A DNA stretch of 64,000 nucleotides from assembly GCF_905475465.1 (NCBI RefSeq), contig NC_062245.1, forward strand, positions 8,556,001 through 8,620,000, in the 5' to 3' direction. Of the stretch, positions 54,336-64,000 are shown one piece after another. The notes under the pieces are model-generated. The model was not told the DNA's origin and did not search any database. It saw only the letters and a list, made by a program, of their open reading frames with translations. Made by a program: the position numbers and the translations under genes. This DNA comes from Pieris napi. Its lineage: Eukaryota > Arthropoda > Insecta > Lepidoptera > Pieridae. Position 1 is the stretch's first letter. Every line of letters begins with the position of its first letter.

Positions 54336-57300
54336 TCTTAGAATTAAAAGTTTAAAAGGCAAACTGCTAAGAGTTCTACAAGTGTTTCTAGAAAAAATAT
54401 CATTACAAATCAAGCCATATACATATCATTTATGCATATTAAGGTAATATAATTGAACACGCTTAACGAAGAGCGAGTTAAGAAAAGTTTCTACTGACTT
54501 GTACCACACGTATTTGGTGATACAGGTGCGAGATTAAATGGACAGTGTATACATGGTGTTCATTACGATATTGCTGCGAGTACAACGAATATTGTGAGCG
54601 GGTTTTATTAGGGATGTCATAACGATCGTCGCCATTTTGATGAGAATTGAAAATATTATGTTTGATCAGGGTCTTATGGGATTTGCGGGGTTCATTTACA
54701 AAAAGAGGTGATGATATTTAGCTGGGTGTCATTTTGCTGTGTAATTAGTCACGGCCTAATTTCTCAGCTCACCTATACCTTAACAAATATACTATAAAAA
54801 AGCGAATATTCATACAACATGTTGCCACACGTTTAGCCCATAAATAATTTTAGTGGGCGAGGCAACGACAAAATCGATGCAGCAGTTCTTGAGTTACGAG
54901 CTACCGTACATACGGACATAAATATAACCGTTACTCACTCGCCTCGTTCACTCCACCTGTTACGGTAATCGATGTCCGATTTATTAGTAGCCTTCAAACT
55001 TAAACAAAGTTCTGTTGTCTGAAAAAAGGTTTTAATCAGTGTTTAAACTTTTGACAGGCGTAACCGCTCAAACACTGTATGACATACCCGATTTGACAAT
55101 TGACTTAGTTGTACGCGGGAACTGTTTGAGATGCTAGATCTTAGGTGTGATAATATAAAACAAAGACAAAACGATGGCTGATTCTGTGTGATTGTCATTT
55201 GTCAACGCCATCATTTGTTTAACACACACGCTCGGTGTTCTGTTGACCTATCTTCGTCAATGGCTACGTCTTTTGTATATTTTCATCCTTCGTATATCAA
55301 TAATTCGAAGTCAAAAGGAATTTGTTAATACTTTGTTGAACTTTCTCTTAACTACAATAGAAAGATACAGATACTTAAATTATTTATAATTCAATTAATA
55401 TGTTTTGAAAATAATGACTATCAATTTAAGCACTAAATATGTTTTGTGTCAGAAAGAAATATGGAAAGTTTTACATTACATTACAAAATTTTCCGTTATA
55501 ACTTCCTATCTCGTTTAGGGACAAATACAATTAACCCTTAAAAGATAATATGAATGGTCACTAGTTCTGTTATAATTTCATTATCAATACAGTGTGCTCT
55601 GAAATAAATAATTCATTTTTAAATAATTAATTTAAAATTATTTCATTTTTAAATTTATTTATTGATTTACACGGGCATGAATTATTTTTGTCCACGTAAC
55701 ATCTTCATTTTATTTATTGAAAAATCTAATCATTAAATCATCATCATCAAGCTTAACCTTTGAATATAAGGTTTCTAATGGAATAAATATTGTATTAATA
55801 ATGTTAATTATTATCAATAGTCAATACTTATAATATACTTTTAAAAATAAATATCTAGTTATTTATTTTCTTTTATTATTTCTGCATTTATTTAATGATT
55901 TGTATATTAGAACTTGAAAGATGAAGATTGCTTGAATGCACAAATCTTAAGACTGCTTCGGTTTGATTAGCATATTTCTGTAAGAGACTATAATTATATA
56001 AAGAATTATAAGATATCGCTTCGATGAAATTATCATGATTGTATCACAGGGCACGGCTAGTGTTGAAGAAAGAAGATTTCTATCGCAATATTTTAAACTA
56101 CCAACCTGTGTGTTACAGAAATAAATTATCGTAAAATAGTTTGTGGATAAGGGTCCTCTCAATTAAGCTAGTCACGGGTTAAGAATAAAACCCGTCACTT
56201 TAGCAAAACGACAGTTTTTGGACAGGTTTTCGTTATTTAATTATACAAAATTGCTAAAAGATATTTGAATTATGTTAAAACATTTTAATATTAATATATC
56301 TAGAATGTTTTCTATGTACGATTTTATATTAATCATCTGTAGTATTACCTTATTTTTTATTGTTTCATTTTCTTCAGTTCAGTTACCTATATGGTATACA
56401 TATTAATGGCTCCCGATTGGGGCACAGGTCAACCAGATTGCAACACCAGACTCAAGGCTTGCTTTTGCTATTAAAGTTTAGTTTTGATAGTTTGCTACCT
56501 GGTCTGTTTGGGGTTGTTCTTATGGGTTCAGTACTCTCGACTGAATATTAAATATTTCATAAGCATTGATTGTTTATTTTCTTAGATACTTTTATCACTA
56601 GAGATATATAATTATATTCTTTGTCAAAGTTTGTCTAAATTAATTATCATAGTTATATTTATTACATATATTTAACAATTATAACACTCGCATTTTATAT
56701 ATCAGTTCTATATGGTTATAAGTGTTAGTTATATACGTTTCATGGATAGGTAATATTCACTAGTGTAAAAGTTAAAACAAAAGCTTTATAGGAATGGATG
56801 TCGTTCGTTAATAGTAATTACAGTCACGCCACAAAATACTAATTTTCTACAAAACGTATCAAACTTTTGTAATTACATCAAATGTGATGACCCCCTTTAT
56901 TGTCCGTTCTCCACCTGGTTCGTTTTGCTGGTAATTTAGTAAAATTTCTGTATTACAGTAACAGTCAGTAACATCGCATTCCTCGAGTGTTTATTTCAAT
57001 GCAGAAATTAAAATTGAAAGAAAAAAGAAATTAAAATAATACATACACATATTTTATTCATACATTACAGACATTCGGTAGTGGGCTGATCAATTTTAAT
57101 ACATAATCTGCTGTTGTACTAGTAATGGTTTTGATTACTGTTACGCAAAAAAATACCGATTATAACATAAGTATAACACATTCGTATATACTTCAAGTTT
57201 AAAACTCACAAATTTAACTTATTTTGAATAAGCTACAAAGTCTGTAAAGGAGTATTAATATAGTTAACCAACTAGTAAACGAGAACTAATTATAATCCGA

Positions 57301-57520
57301 TAGAAAACAACATATTGCTTAAATCTACATAATTACACCTGTATATTGTTTTCGGTAAACGTCATAAAAGAACAAACATTCTTGTAAAACACCGCGAGGA
57401 AATTGCGTAATAAACAAGATAAAACGAAACGTTACCGAAAGCACAATGACCGAAATTAATTCCATAAACAACATCACATATGCAGGAATAGACAATAATT
57501 TGCACGCGCGCTTTTCCAAA
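54336..57520. other. Long stretch without supported genes
   Basis: AT-rich, with runs of chance ORFs up to 85 codons. On the minus strand, codons open from about 57591 down to a TAG at 57325 include a hydrophobic segment (AYVMLFMELISVIVLSVTFR) without a nearby ATG. This is too little to call a gene. Confidence 0.35.
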
Positions 57521-57570
57521 CGCCACGTGGCGGTCGAACAAGATGGCCGGCCCGACCTTTTGGCGGGAAA
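57521..57570. promoter_or_regulatory. Motif cluster: CACGTG palindrome, AAGATGGC, E2F-like site
   Basis: CGCCACGTGGCG (57521-57532) is a perfect 12-bp palindrome around an E-box. AAGATGGC (YY1/Pho-type) follows at 57540-57547, and TTTTGGCGGGAAA (E2F-type) at 57558-57570. The cluster is CpG-rich in an AT-rich setting, like a TATA-less promoter or enhancer. Identity rests on motifs only. Confidence 0.4.
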
Positions 57571-59151
57571 CGCTCCTCTAATGCCGTCTTTTTACGCTAC
57601 CTGCTTGCTAATTGGAAATTAGGAGCTTAATGTATACGGTTCTAATGCACGTTTGAATTGTTATTGCCTTTTTCGATTTACGGATTTGTTTGTCTTTTCC
57701 AATTGACGATGAGACAATTTGTTTTTATGGTTGTGATCTCTTGGGTACGATTACTAATTAATCTAGAAGGGCACGAGTCACTGACTTCTAATATGACGCC
57801 GTCGAGTTAACTTTATTGAAAATGTAAGAACAATATTATCTTATTAAAAAGCCTCCTTATTAGATCCTTACAATAAGATCCTATTCAAATTTTCATTAAA
57901 ACATAAACATTACAATAAACACATTAATAAACAACAAAATTTCAAATATTCCGGTTCTAATTAGATCACCTATACGCTCGCAAAGATGGCTGCCGCATTA
58001 CCGCCATCTGTCGCATGTAAAGTGAATTTATTTATATATCTAATTGCTTCGTACGGCCATTTCCGACGCGTATGCACTTAATATGGATAATATTAAAGCT
58101 AAAAGCTGGTATCTGCTTAAAACAACGTTTTATTGCTCTATTGTCATCAAGTTTTATTATTGAGGAACGACTATGGCGCCATCTGTATTTACGTTATCGA
58201 ATAAAAGTTTTTAAGACGCGTCGTAAGTCATAACTTCAGAATAATAAAGAAAAAACATTTAACTAAACTTTCAGATACAAAATATTTTGTAATAATTATG
58301 TTATATGGTTTCAAAGTTTATACAGTTATTACTCAAATGTACAGTTTTTGACAGCTAATTTGATTAGGTATAAAGATTCTAAATGAACCTTAAGAATTTG
58401 GATTTAACGGAATATGATTGTAAATTGCATTAATTCGCGTGTAACATATAGTTAGACATTGTATTAACTGTTCGTTATATAAGTATATTGTATTCATTAA
58501 ACAAAGATTTCCTGAGCAACAGAACATAAATGCCAATAACTTTTGATTAAACAGGGCAATTAGTATAATATATTACGTCATAAACATGTCAAAAAATCAC
58601 ATTACTGGCGGCTGATACACCCCATGGCAAAACAAGACGCCGTGCCTGCATTATGCCATAAACCACAGCCGAAACGTAATATGCATTATGACGAAATACT
58701 GAGATGCGGTATCGGCAGATAATACGGTTTTATCGCCATTTTAAAGGCGTATGTAATCGCCGTTATTTGAGGGTGTTGTTTTAAAGTATTATTTTAAATT
58801 ATAATTGGAGTGTATCACATATATTTGAAAATTTAACTAAATAATAGCCACGAACAATTTCACTTACATAGATGTAATATGTGTGCTGAACTTACTGAAG
58901 GTTATTTAAAAGTTACATATTATATAAACAGACGCAAAAATAAAGTACTAATATTGATTTTTTTTGTTATTTCAAATTTTATTTATTTATTTATTAAAGA
59001 TCACACACGTCATACATACCTACAGTAAATGTAACAAGCTAACTTTTCTAAAATATACGACAATTATGGTAAACAATAAACATAAATGTTACAAAAATTA
59101 AATAATTCAAATACAATAAAAATACTAGTATTTTTTTATAATCTATTTAGA
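57571..59151. other. Stretch without supported genes
   Basis: AT-rich. AAGATGGC and CCGCCATCT words at 57985-58015 echo the cluster upstream. 58615-58770 is GC-richer with no ORF. Confidence 0.4.
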
Positions 59152-59431
59152 GCAGTATTGGCCTAGTGGCTTCAGCGTGCGACTCTCATCCCTGTGGTCA
59201 TAGCTTCGATCCCCGGCTGTGCACCAATTGACTTTCTTTCTATGTGCGCGTTTAACATTCGCTCCAACGGTGAAGGGAAACATCGTGAGGAAACCGGCTC
59301 GCCTTAGACACAAAAAGTCAAAAGCGTGCGTCAGGCACAGTAGGCTGATCACCTACTATGAGATTAACAAATGATCATGAAACAGGTACAAAAATATAGG
59401 CTATGAATCCTAAAAAGGTTGCAGCGCCATT
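59152..59431 (+). repeat. tRNA-derived SINE, copy 9
   Basis: Full length, from GCAGTATTGGCCTAGTGGC through 'cgctccaacggtgaaggg' to GGTTGCAGCGCCATTG. Confidence 0.95.
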
Positions 59432-60229
59432 GATTTTATTTTTATTTTTTTATATTCAGTACTGAGAATCTTCTTCTGTAAATTAGTATTTACAGACATA
59501 CAAACTTGATGCAAACTCCCGTTTAAATTCTTTCACCAACATTATATAAATGAAAATACTTTACGGGAAATATTGCCAGCCAGAGATCACCCTTAACATT
59601 TCCACTAACACTACTTTCCACTCATAAATCCCGTCTGAACGCCGCATCCTGACGAGCGCCAGTTTTTATTACACTCGCCGTCATTACAGAGGGACCGATG
59701 CTATCTATCACGGAATATGGCTGTTTATTTGTTTTTATGTTCCAAATAATATTCCCAAGGAAATTAATGGCTCAGAAATATTGAAGCCACATCTGGATAG
59801 TGTCATTTAAGTTTAGCACGGCGCCCCTATCATTTTCCTGTTCTAATAGCGCGAATATCAATATTCTTATTTCAGTTTACTAATAAGAGTGGCGGAGAGT
59901 TTATTGCCAGTTCTTCTCGTCCGTTCTACGCCCTTGATTTCAGTAAATGTAAAATTAGAAGCATTTAATATGTATTTGTTTATAAGTGTTAAATATAAAC
60001 ATTCACAATCGAAAGGACTGTTAAAGAATGAAATACAAACGGTTTATACGAATTTCAAATCCGTTCAATCAAAACTGACGTAGTTTATTATACATTAAAT
60101 GCAATTTAACCCTCAAGCAGCATTCGTACATTCCACAACAAATTCTGTACAGGGTAGAGAACCCAGAATCGAGAACGCTGTTTATTCTAAGGGGTAGAAC
60201 TGTTTAAGTAACCCATTTGAATGCATACT
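59432..60229. other. Intergenic, no gene seen
   Basis: AT-rich with modest GC patches. No supported feature. Confidence 0.45.
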
Positions 60230-60410
60230 TGTCCGTCACTCGGCGCTATATCGAGAGAGAAGCGAACGCAGAGCTGTTACCAAACCACCACCGTATTCTG
60301 GCCTCCCACGCCCCGCGCGTCACACTATTTAAAGGGGAGATAAGGACAAACAGGAACAACAGGATAGTTCACACTTAAATGGTCGGTGGGTTGAACGAGC
60401 CAACTTGTCA
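60230..60410 (+). promoter_or_regulatory. Promoter-like GC-rich block
   Basis: Contains CGAGAGAGAAG (GAGA-factor-like) at about 60251, CCCCGCGCGTC at 60311, TATTTAAAG at 60326 and AGATAAGG (GATA) at 60339. A TATA-like element preceded by GC-rich sequence suggests a plus-strand promoter starting near 60356. The following ATG opens only 14 codons. Direction and use are inferred. Confidence 0.35.
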
Positions 60411-60717
60411 CATACGCGATTAAACCTGATTGTGATGTAGGCTCACAGGATAACTGTTGATTTGATTTTATGTTACGCCGAAACGTCTGTTTGCGCGTTT
60501 ATAGCTTATAAACTCTGGTTTGAATCGAACTGTATCGACAAATAAAATTGACTGTTAAACGATTATGATACCGTGCGAGCGTTTGGATAATATCATGGTT
60601 TTGTCTTTATTGCTTTTAGAGATTTACATAATTTATTTTATGTACTTCGTAAATACACAATACGATGTTGTTACAACGCGATCTGTGGTAGAAAGGGTAA
60701 GAGTAAGCTGTATATAT

Positions 60718-61033
60718 GTCACCGTAAAATTGTAAACACCGTTAGATTGTAATCTATCTCGCGAGATTATAAACTGTCGAAAGATTGTGAACCTCAGCTT
60801 ACTGCTTACAATTTAACGTATTATTATTCGGTAGATTGTACTACACTAACTTAGTTATCATTCAAACTTCTTTGGTCAATTACAGATTAATTTTACTTCC
60901 CAACAATTTCATATAACTACCGAATAATAATACGTTAAATTGTAAGCAGTTCGTTGAGGTTCACAATCTTTCGACAGTTTATAATCTCGCGAGATAGATT
61001 ACAATCTAACGGTGTTTACAATTTTACGTTAAC
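60718..61033. mobile_element. MITE family A, copy 3
   Basis: 316 bp, GTCACCG...GTTAAC, flanked by TATATAT on the left and ATATA on the right. It is the mirror of copy 1 with respect to the two alternative tips. It lies between the two promoter-like blocks at 60230 and 61288. Confidence 0.94.
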
Positions 61034-61287
61034 ATATACCTTTGATATTTTTAAATTTCAGTCGAATTGTATTATTTTGAAAAAACATGTTTTTAAAAAA
61101 TGGTCCATGATTTGTAATCAAAATAACTTTAAATTTTATCTGATTTACAAACATCCGCACTAGTGATGGTAATAGAAACAAATTGGCATTCAAGGTGCTT
61201 GTCTTAAGATATTAAAAATAACATTATTTTTCTTGAATGAGTACACAACCATCAAGAGCAAAGAAGGCGGAACACATTACATTCACA

Positions 61288-61355
61288 GAAGTTTCTCGAA
61301 GCTGCCGCCCTCAAACGTGCTATAAATAAGGGGGGCACAACAAAAACTCTCACAA
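61288..61355 (+). promoter_or_regulatory. Heat-shock-type promoter: HSE, TATA box, initiator
   Basis: GAAGTTTCTCGAA at 61288-61300 is three perfect alternating heat-shock-factor half-sites (GAA-nn-TTC-nn-GAA). TATAAATA starts at 61321. CTCACAA places a likely start at A61352, 31 bases after the first T of the TATA box. The order and spacing match insect heat-shock promoters. No heat-shock protein ORF follows. Confidence 0.55.
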
Positions 61356-61700
61356 GCATCACCTCGGCACGTCACCCTGCTCAGATTTCATTACCATAAA
61401 GAACTGGAGGCCTTAAAACCCCCCAGTCTAAAAGGTGACGTATACCACCCAAACACACATGACCCGCCACCCCACATAGCTCAAACCCGCCACTGCCTTG
61501 TTTTAACTCCTTGCATCGGGGTGAAGGAGATCTTACTAGAGTGGACGCTTGGAATCCCAAAGCGGGCCGGTCCCCGCGTCGAAATGTGCCGTAAATCGTC
61601 ATAAAACTGTCTGGATCCATGATGTGACGCTGCCCGGGGGTAATTAAAGGACAATTTATAGTTTTGCCCGCTTCTCCCCTTTATGGAGACGACCTCCTCA
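61352..61700 (+). ncRNA. Candidate heat-inducible noncoding transcript
   Basis: The 350 bases after the predicted start are GC-rich against the background. They contain only tiny ORFs (ATG at 61459 with 6 codons; one at 61595, also 6). No splice donor is convincing. The extent is arbitrary, marking the GC-rich block. The minus strand has a 79-codon ORF (61381-61620) without recognisable features, which I regard as incidental. It could instead be the untranslated first exon of a gene beyond 62 kb. Confidence 0.3.
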
Positions 61701-62429
61701 CGACGGATGTCGAAGCGTACCTCGTTTTTGCTTAGGTTTTCTTTACTCGTATTAATGTTATTTCATTATTTTTAATTTATGTATCGCGGTAAATTAAAAA
61801 GGTTTGAGTAGTAACTATTATGAACAAGTTTTCTGTATAAAAATGTCATACAATGATTATTTAATTAGTCACGAAAGCGAATATATAAAAAGGCCCTTCA
61901 ATCTTCATATAGACTGGCCTTTTACCATGATATAATTAATGAGTGATTAAAGTTACTTTCATTGACAAAAATACAAGTTTAAATGGACTTTTTATTCAAG
62001 TTTAAAAGGACATAATTAAATTACCTACATTCATCGTGACAGATTAACAAAGAGGCTTCGTCAAGTTGAAAAAGGGCGGTTTTAGCTAGGTCGGTGAAGA
62101 AATATCACGCGTCCATATAAATCCGTGGCTTTAGTGCTATGCTAATCTCGGGTCCACCTTGTGTAATTAGCTCGTCTCTTATTTTTGTTAGAAATTTTGT
62201 TTATTTTTTGTTAGCATACCGAATAATGATACTTCTTCGTCCATATTTTATTTGTTGCTTAACAGTACGCCATCTTTTAACAATAAATTGAACTTAAAGC
62301 TAATTCCGGTTGAGATTTCTCATACTTTTAAAACATTTTTCAAATACATATGTGTTTGATTTAAGCATTAACAATCAATATTCAAACATTAACAATCGTT
62401 TAACTTTAAACATGTGTTGCATCAAGTGT
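61701..62429. other. Intergenic, no gene seen
   Basis: AT-rich. ATGCTAATC (octamer-like) at about 62140. Nothing else supported. Confidence 0.45.
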
Positions 62430-62702
62430 TCGACGGCTCATTGGTAGACCAAATACCACCACTAGAACCACTAGAATGGTTAGTACCCCTGACTGCGAAT
62501 CCAAGGGTCCCGGGTTCGATCCCCGGCTGAGACAAACATCGATGTGATGAACATTTGGTGTTGTGCTTAGGTCTTGGTTGTTTAAATATGTATTTATATG
62601 TCTATCTATCTATAATATGTATGTATATCCGTAGCCTAGTACCCATAACACAAGGTTCACCAGCTTAGCATGGGACTAGGTCAACTGGTGTGAATTGTCC
62701 AA
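62430..62702 (+). repeat. Second SINE type: tRNA head with RTE-like tail
   Basis: The head has TGGTTAGTACCCCTGACTGC (A-box region) and GGGTTCGATCCCCGGCTGAG (strong B box). The body includes 'atcgatgtgatgaacat'. The 3' end has 'ccgtagcctagtacccataa', 'cacaaggttcaccagctta' and 'gggactaggtcaactggtgt', then an A tail at about 62708. It differs from the 285-bp SINE. I judge it a retroposon and not a functional tRNA because no cloverleaf closes. Confidence 0.85.
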
Positions 62703-63315
62703 TCATTAAAAAAAAAAAATTCATTATAACTTCATTTAAGTGTCATTTATGTAATTAATTCTGATTAATTGGAGAATGTAAACCAGTTGAAGCTTCGATT
62801 ATAGAATTTGTTAGTTTTAATGTCAAGTGCACGTGATGAAGTAATTTTCGCATCCGGTTTTAACGATTATTGGAGTAAACTAAACTTAAAAAGTTGTATT
62901 ATAAAGTGTAATTTTCTTTATTTAAAATTGTTGTTATAATTACATTTACGTTACAATGAGTAATATTAATAAACTTAGAACAATTTAGATAACACGATAT
63001 AATGTTGATAATAACACCATCTATTGTAATGGACACATCAACTAAATAAAGATGCAAACAAAAACTATCATCGCAGGGTCGTGTGTTGCAACAAATTCCG
63101 TAGCGTCGTAACCGCGTAGATGTGCTACATCACAACCCAATTTCGTAGACGCGTCCCACGAATAAAAAACAAGGAAAAATCATTTTAATATCTCCTCAAT
63201 AACATGAGACCTTATTTATATTGTCAATAACACTTCAATAATGACGTTACCTAAATTGAACGGGCTATTTTACCGATGTAAAATTCAGAATATGTAATAT
63301 TGCATGTAATATTGA
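62703..63315. other. Intergenic, no gene seen
   Basis: AT-rich. A GTAGC/CGTAG-rich patch at 63085-63165 recalls 41945-42005. Confidence 0.4.
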
Positions 63316-63599
63316 GCAGTGTTGGCCTAGTGGCTTCAGCGTACGACTCTCATCCCTGAGGTTGTAGGTTCGATCCCCAGCTGTGCACCAATGGACTTTC
63401 TTTCTGTGTGCTCATTTAACATTCGCTCGAACGGTGAAGGAAAACATCGTGGGGAAACCGACATGTCTTAGACCCAAAAAGTCGACGGCGTGTGTCAGGC
63501 ACAGGAGGCTGACCACCTACTTGCCTATTAGATTGAAAAATGATCATGAATCAGATTCAGAAATCTGAGGCCCAGGCCTAAAGAGGTTGTAGCGCCACT
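63316..63599 (+). repeat. tRNA-derived SINE, copy 10 (reference copy)
   Basis: The best full-length copy, about 284 bp: head GCAGTGTTGGCCTAGTGGC, B box GGTTCGATCCCC, 'cgctcgaacggtgaagg', 'gtcgacggcgtgtgtcaggc', 'cacctacttgcctattaga', ending TTGTAGCGCCACT. It is used to recognise the other nine copies. Confidence 0.96.
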
Positions 63600-64000
63600 C
63601 ATTTTTTTATTTTAATATTCAGTATAACAAAAGCGTGATCTGTTATATATAAGAAATATAAATGTATATACCATACAAACGTCTTCTTAACATAAACATT
63701 TCAACTCAGTAACCAGTTCTCTCTGCCTGATTGTCGATTTTTGAATCTACGATTGTTTCCTCACGATATTTTTCAGATTTAATCGACATTAAGCATTCTC
63801 CCCGAATTTTATTATTTTAATTTCCTTATTTCAGAGTAATGATTTACAAACCTAAAAAATCCTTTGTATTGTTTATTTCCTTTTTATTAATGGAACTGGA
63901 TAAAACTAAGTAGAGTTTCAAAAATAGTGCATTACGCCAATTTTTCTATAGACATATGCAATCGTTTTCATAAAGACAAATATTATCAACATAATTGTTA
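63600..64000. other. Terminal stretch, no gene seen
   Basis: AT-rich, no supported feature. Confidence 0.5.

Noticed and set aside
57325..57519. Small membrane protein on the minus strand
   Set aside because: Although open and hydrophobic, it lacks an ATG near its start and any splice or poly(A) support.
61381..61620. 79-aa minus-strand protein
   Set aside because: No domain or start context. GC-rich sequence lengthens chance ORFs, and the promoter signals face the other way.
62470..62540. Functional tRNA gene
   Set aside because: The B box is excellent and an A-box-like region is present, but no acceptor stem closes and the sequence continues into a SINE body and tail.
1..64000. CRISPR array, operon or phage-type system
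   Set aside because: No regularly spaced direct repeats, ribosome binding sites or clustered same-strand genes. The sequence is eukaryotic.

Overview
The window looks like an AT-rich insect nuclear genome, most likely a butterfly or moth. The case rests on several repeat types I associate with Lepidoptera: a roughly 285-bp tRNA-headed SINE seen ten times, a second tRNA-headed SINE with an RTE-like tail, many 5'-truncated LINE 3' ends, and a Ty3/Gypsy element that fits the CsRn1 clade. There are no operons, no CRISPR array and no bacterial signals. Most of the 64 kb is intergenic or intronic sequence filled with transposon debris. Species was not determined.

Layout. 1-10 kb: a SINE head, a 2.3-kb near-perfect palindrome (880-3181), a solo LTR, LINE remnants and the first copy of a 316-bp MITE (family A). 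10.3-15.4 kb: one complete LTR retrotransposon with LTRs that read as identical, a 4-bp target duplication, a tRNA-Trp primer site, gag and pol. 15.4-19.2 kb: LINE scraps, a PIF/Harbinger-type MITE nested in one of them, and a SINE. 19.5-20.3 kb: the best host protein-gene candidate, a single-exon 245-aa ORF that I do not recognise. 21.3-25 kb: a tandem pair of LINE tails, a MITE (family B) and a 5'-truncated RTE-type LINE with an open 847-codon frame. 25-43 kb: long stretches without genes, with SINE, MITE and LINE fragments, a U2 snRNA pseudogene and a pair of Grainyhead-type sites. 43.3-49.9 kb: an interval bounded by two nested pairs of inverted motifs sharing a 13-bp dyad. It contains a five-exon minus-strand gene (48.1-49.3 kb) that I assembled from splice signals; it encodes a Myb/SANT-like (zeste/MSANTD-type) DNA-binding protein. 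50.5-50.8 kb: a 5' truncated 5S rRNA copy lying between imperfect inverted repeats. 51-64 kb: more MITE A and SINE copies, with GC-richer blocks that resemble promoters. The most striking of these has a three-unit heat-shock element, TATAAATA and an initiator at textbook spacing (61288-61355) and no long ORF downstream.

How the parts relate. Few host genes are visible, so the interactions here are mainly between mobile elements. Non-autonomous SINEs probably borrowed LINE machinery. MITEs have landed in LINE tails and next to SINEs. An older solo LTR of the same broad family lies 7 kb from the young complete copy. All homology statements come from reading motifs by eye; no database search was run.
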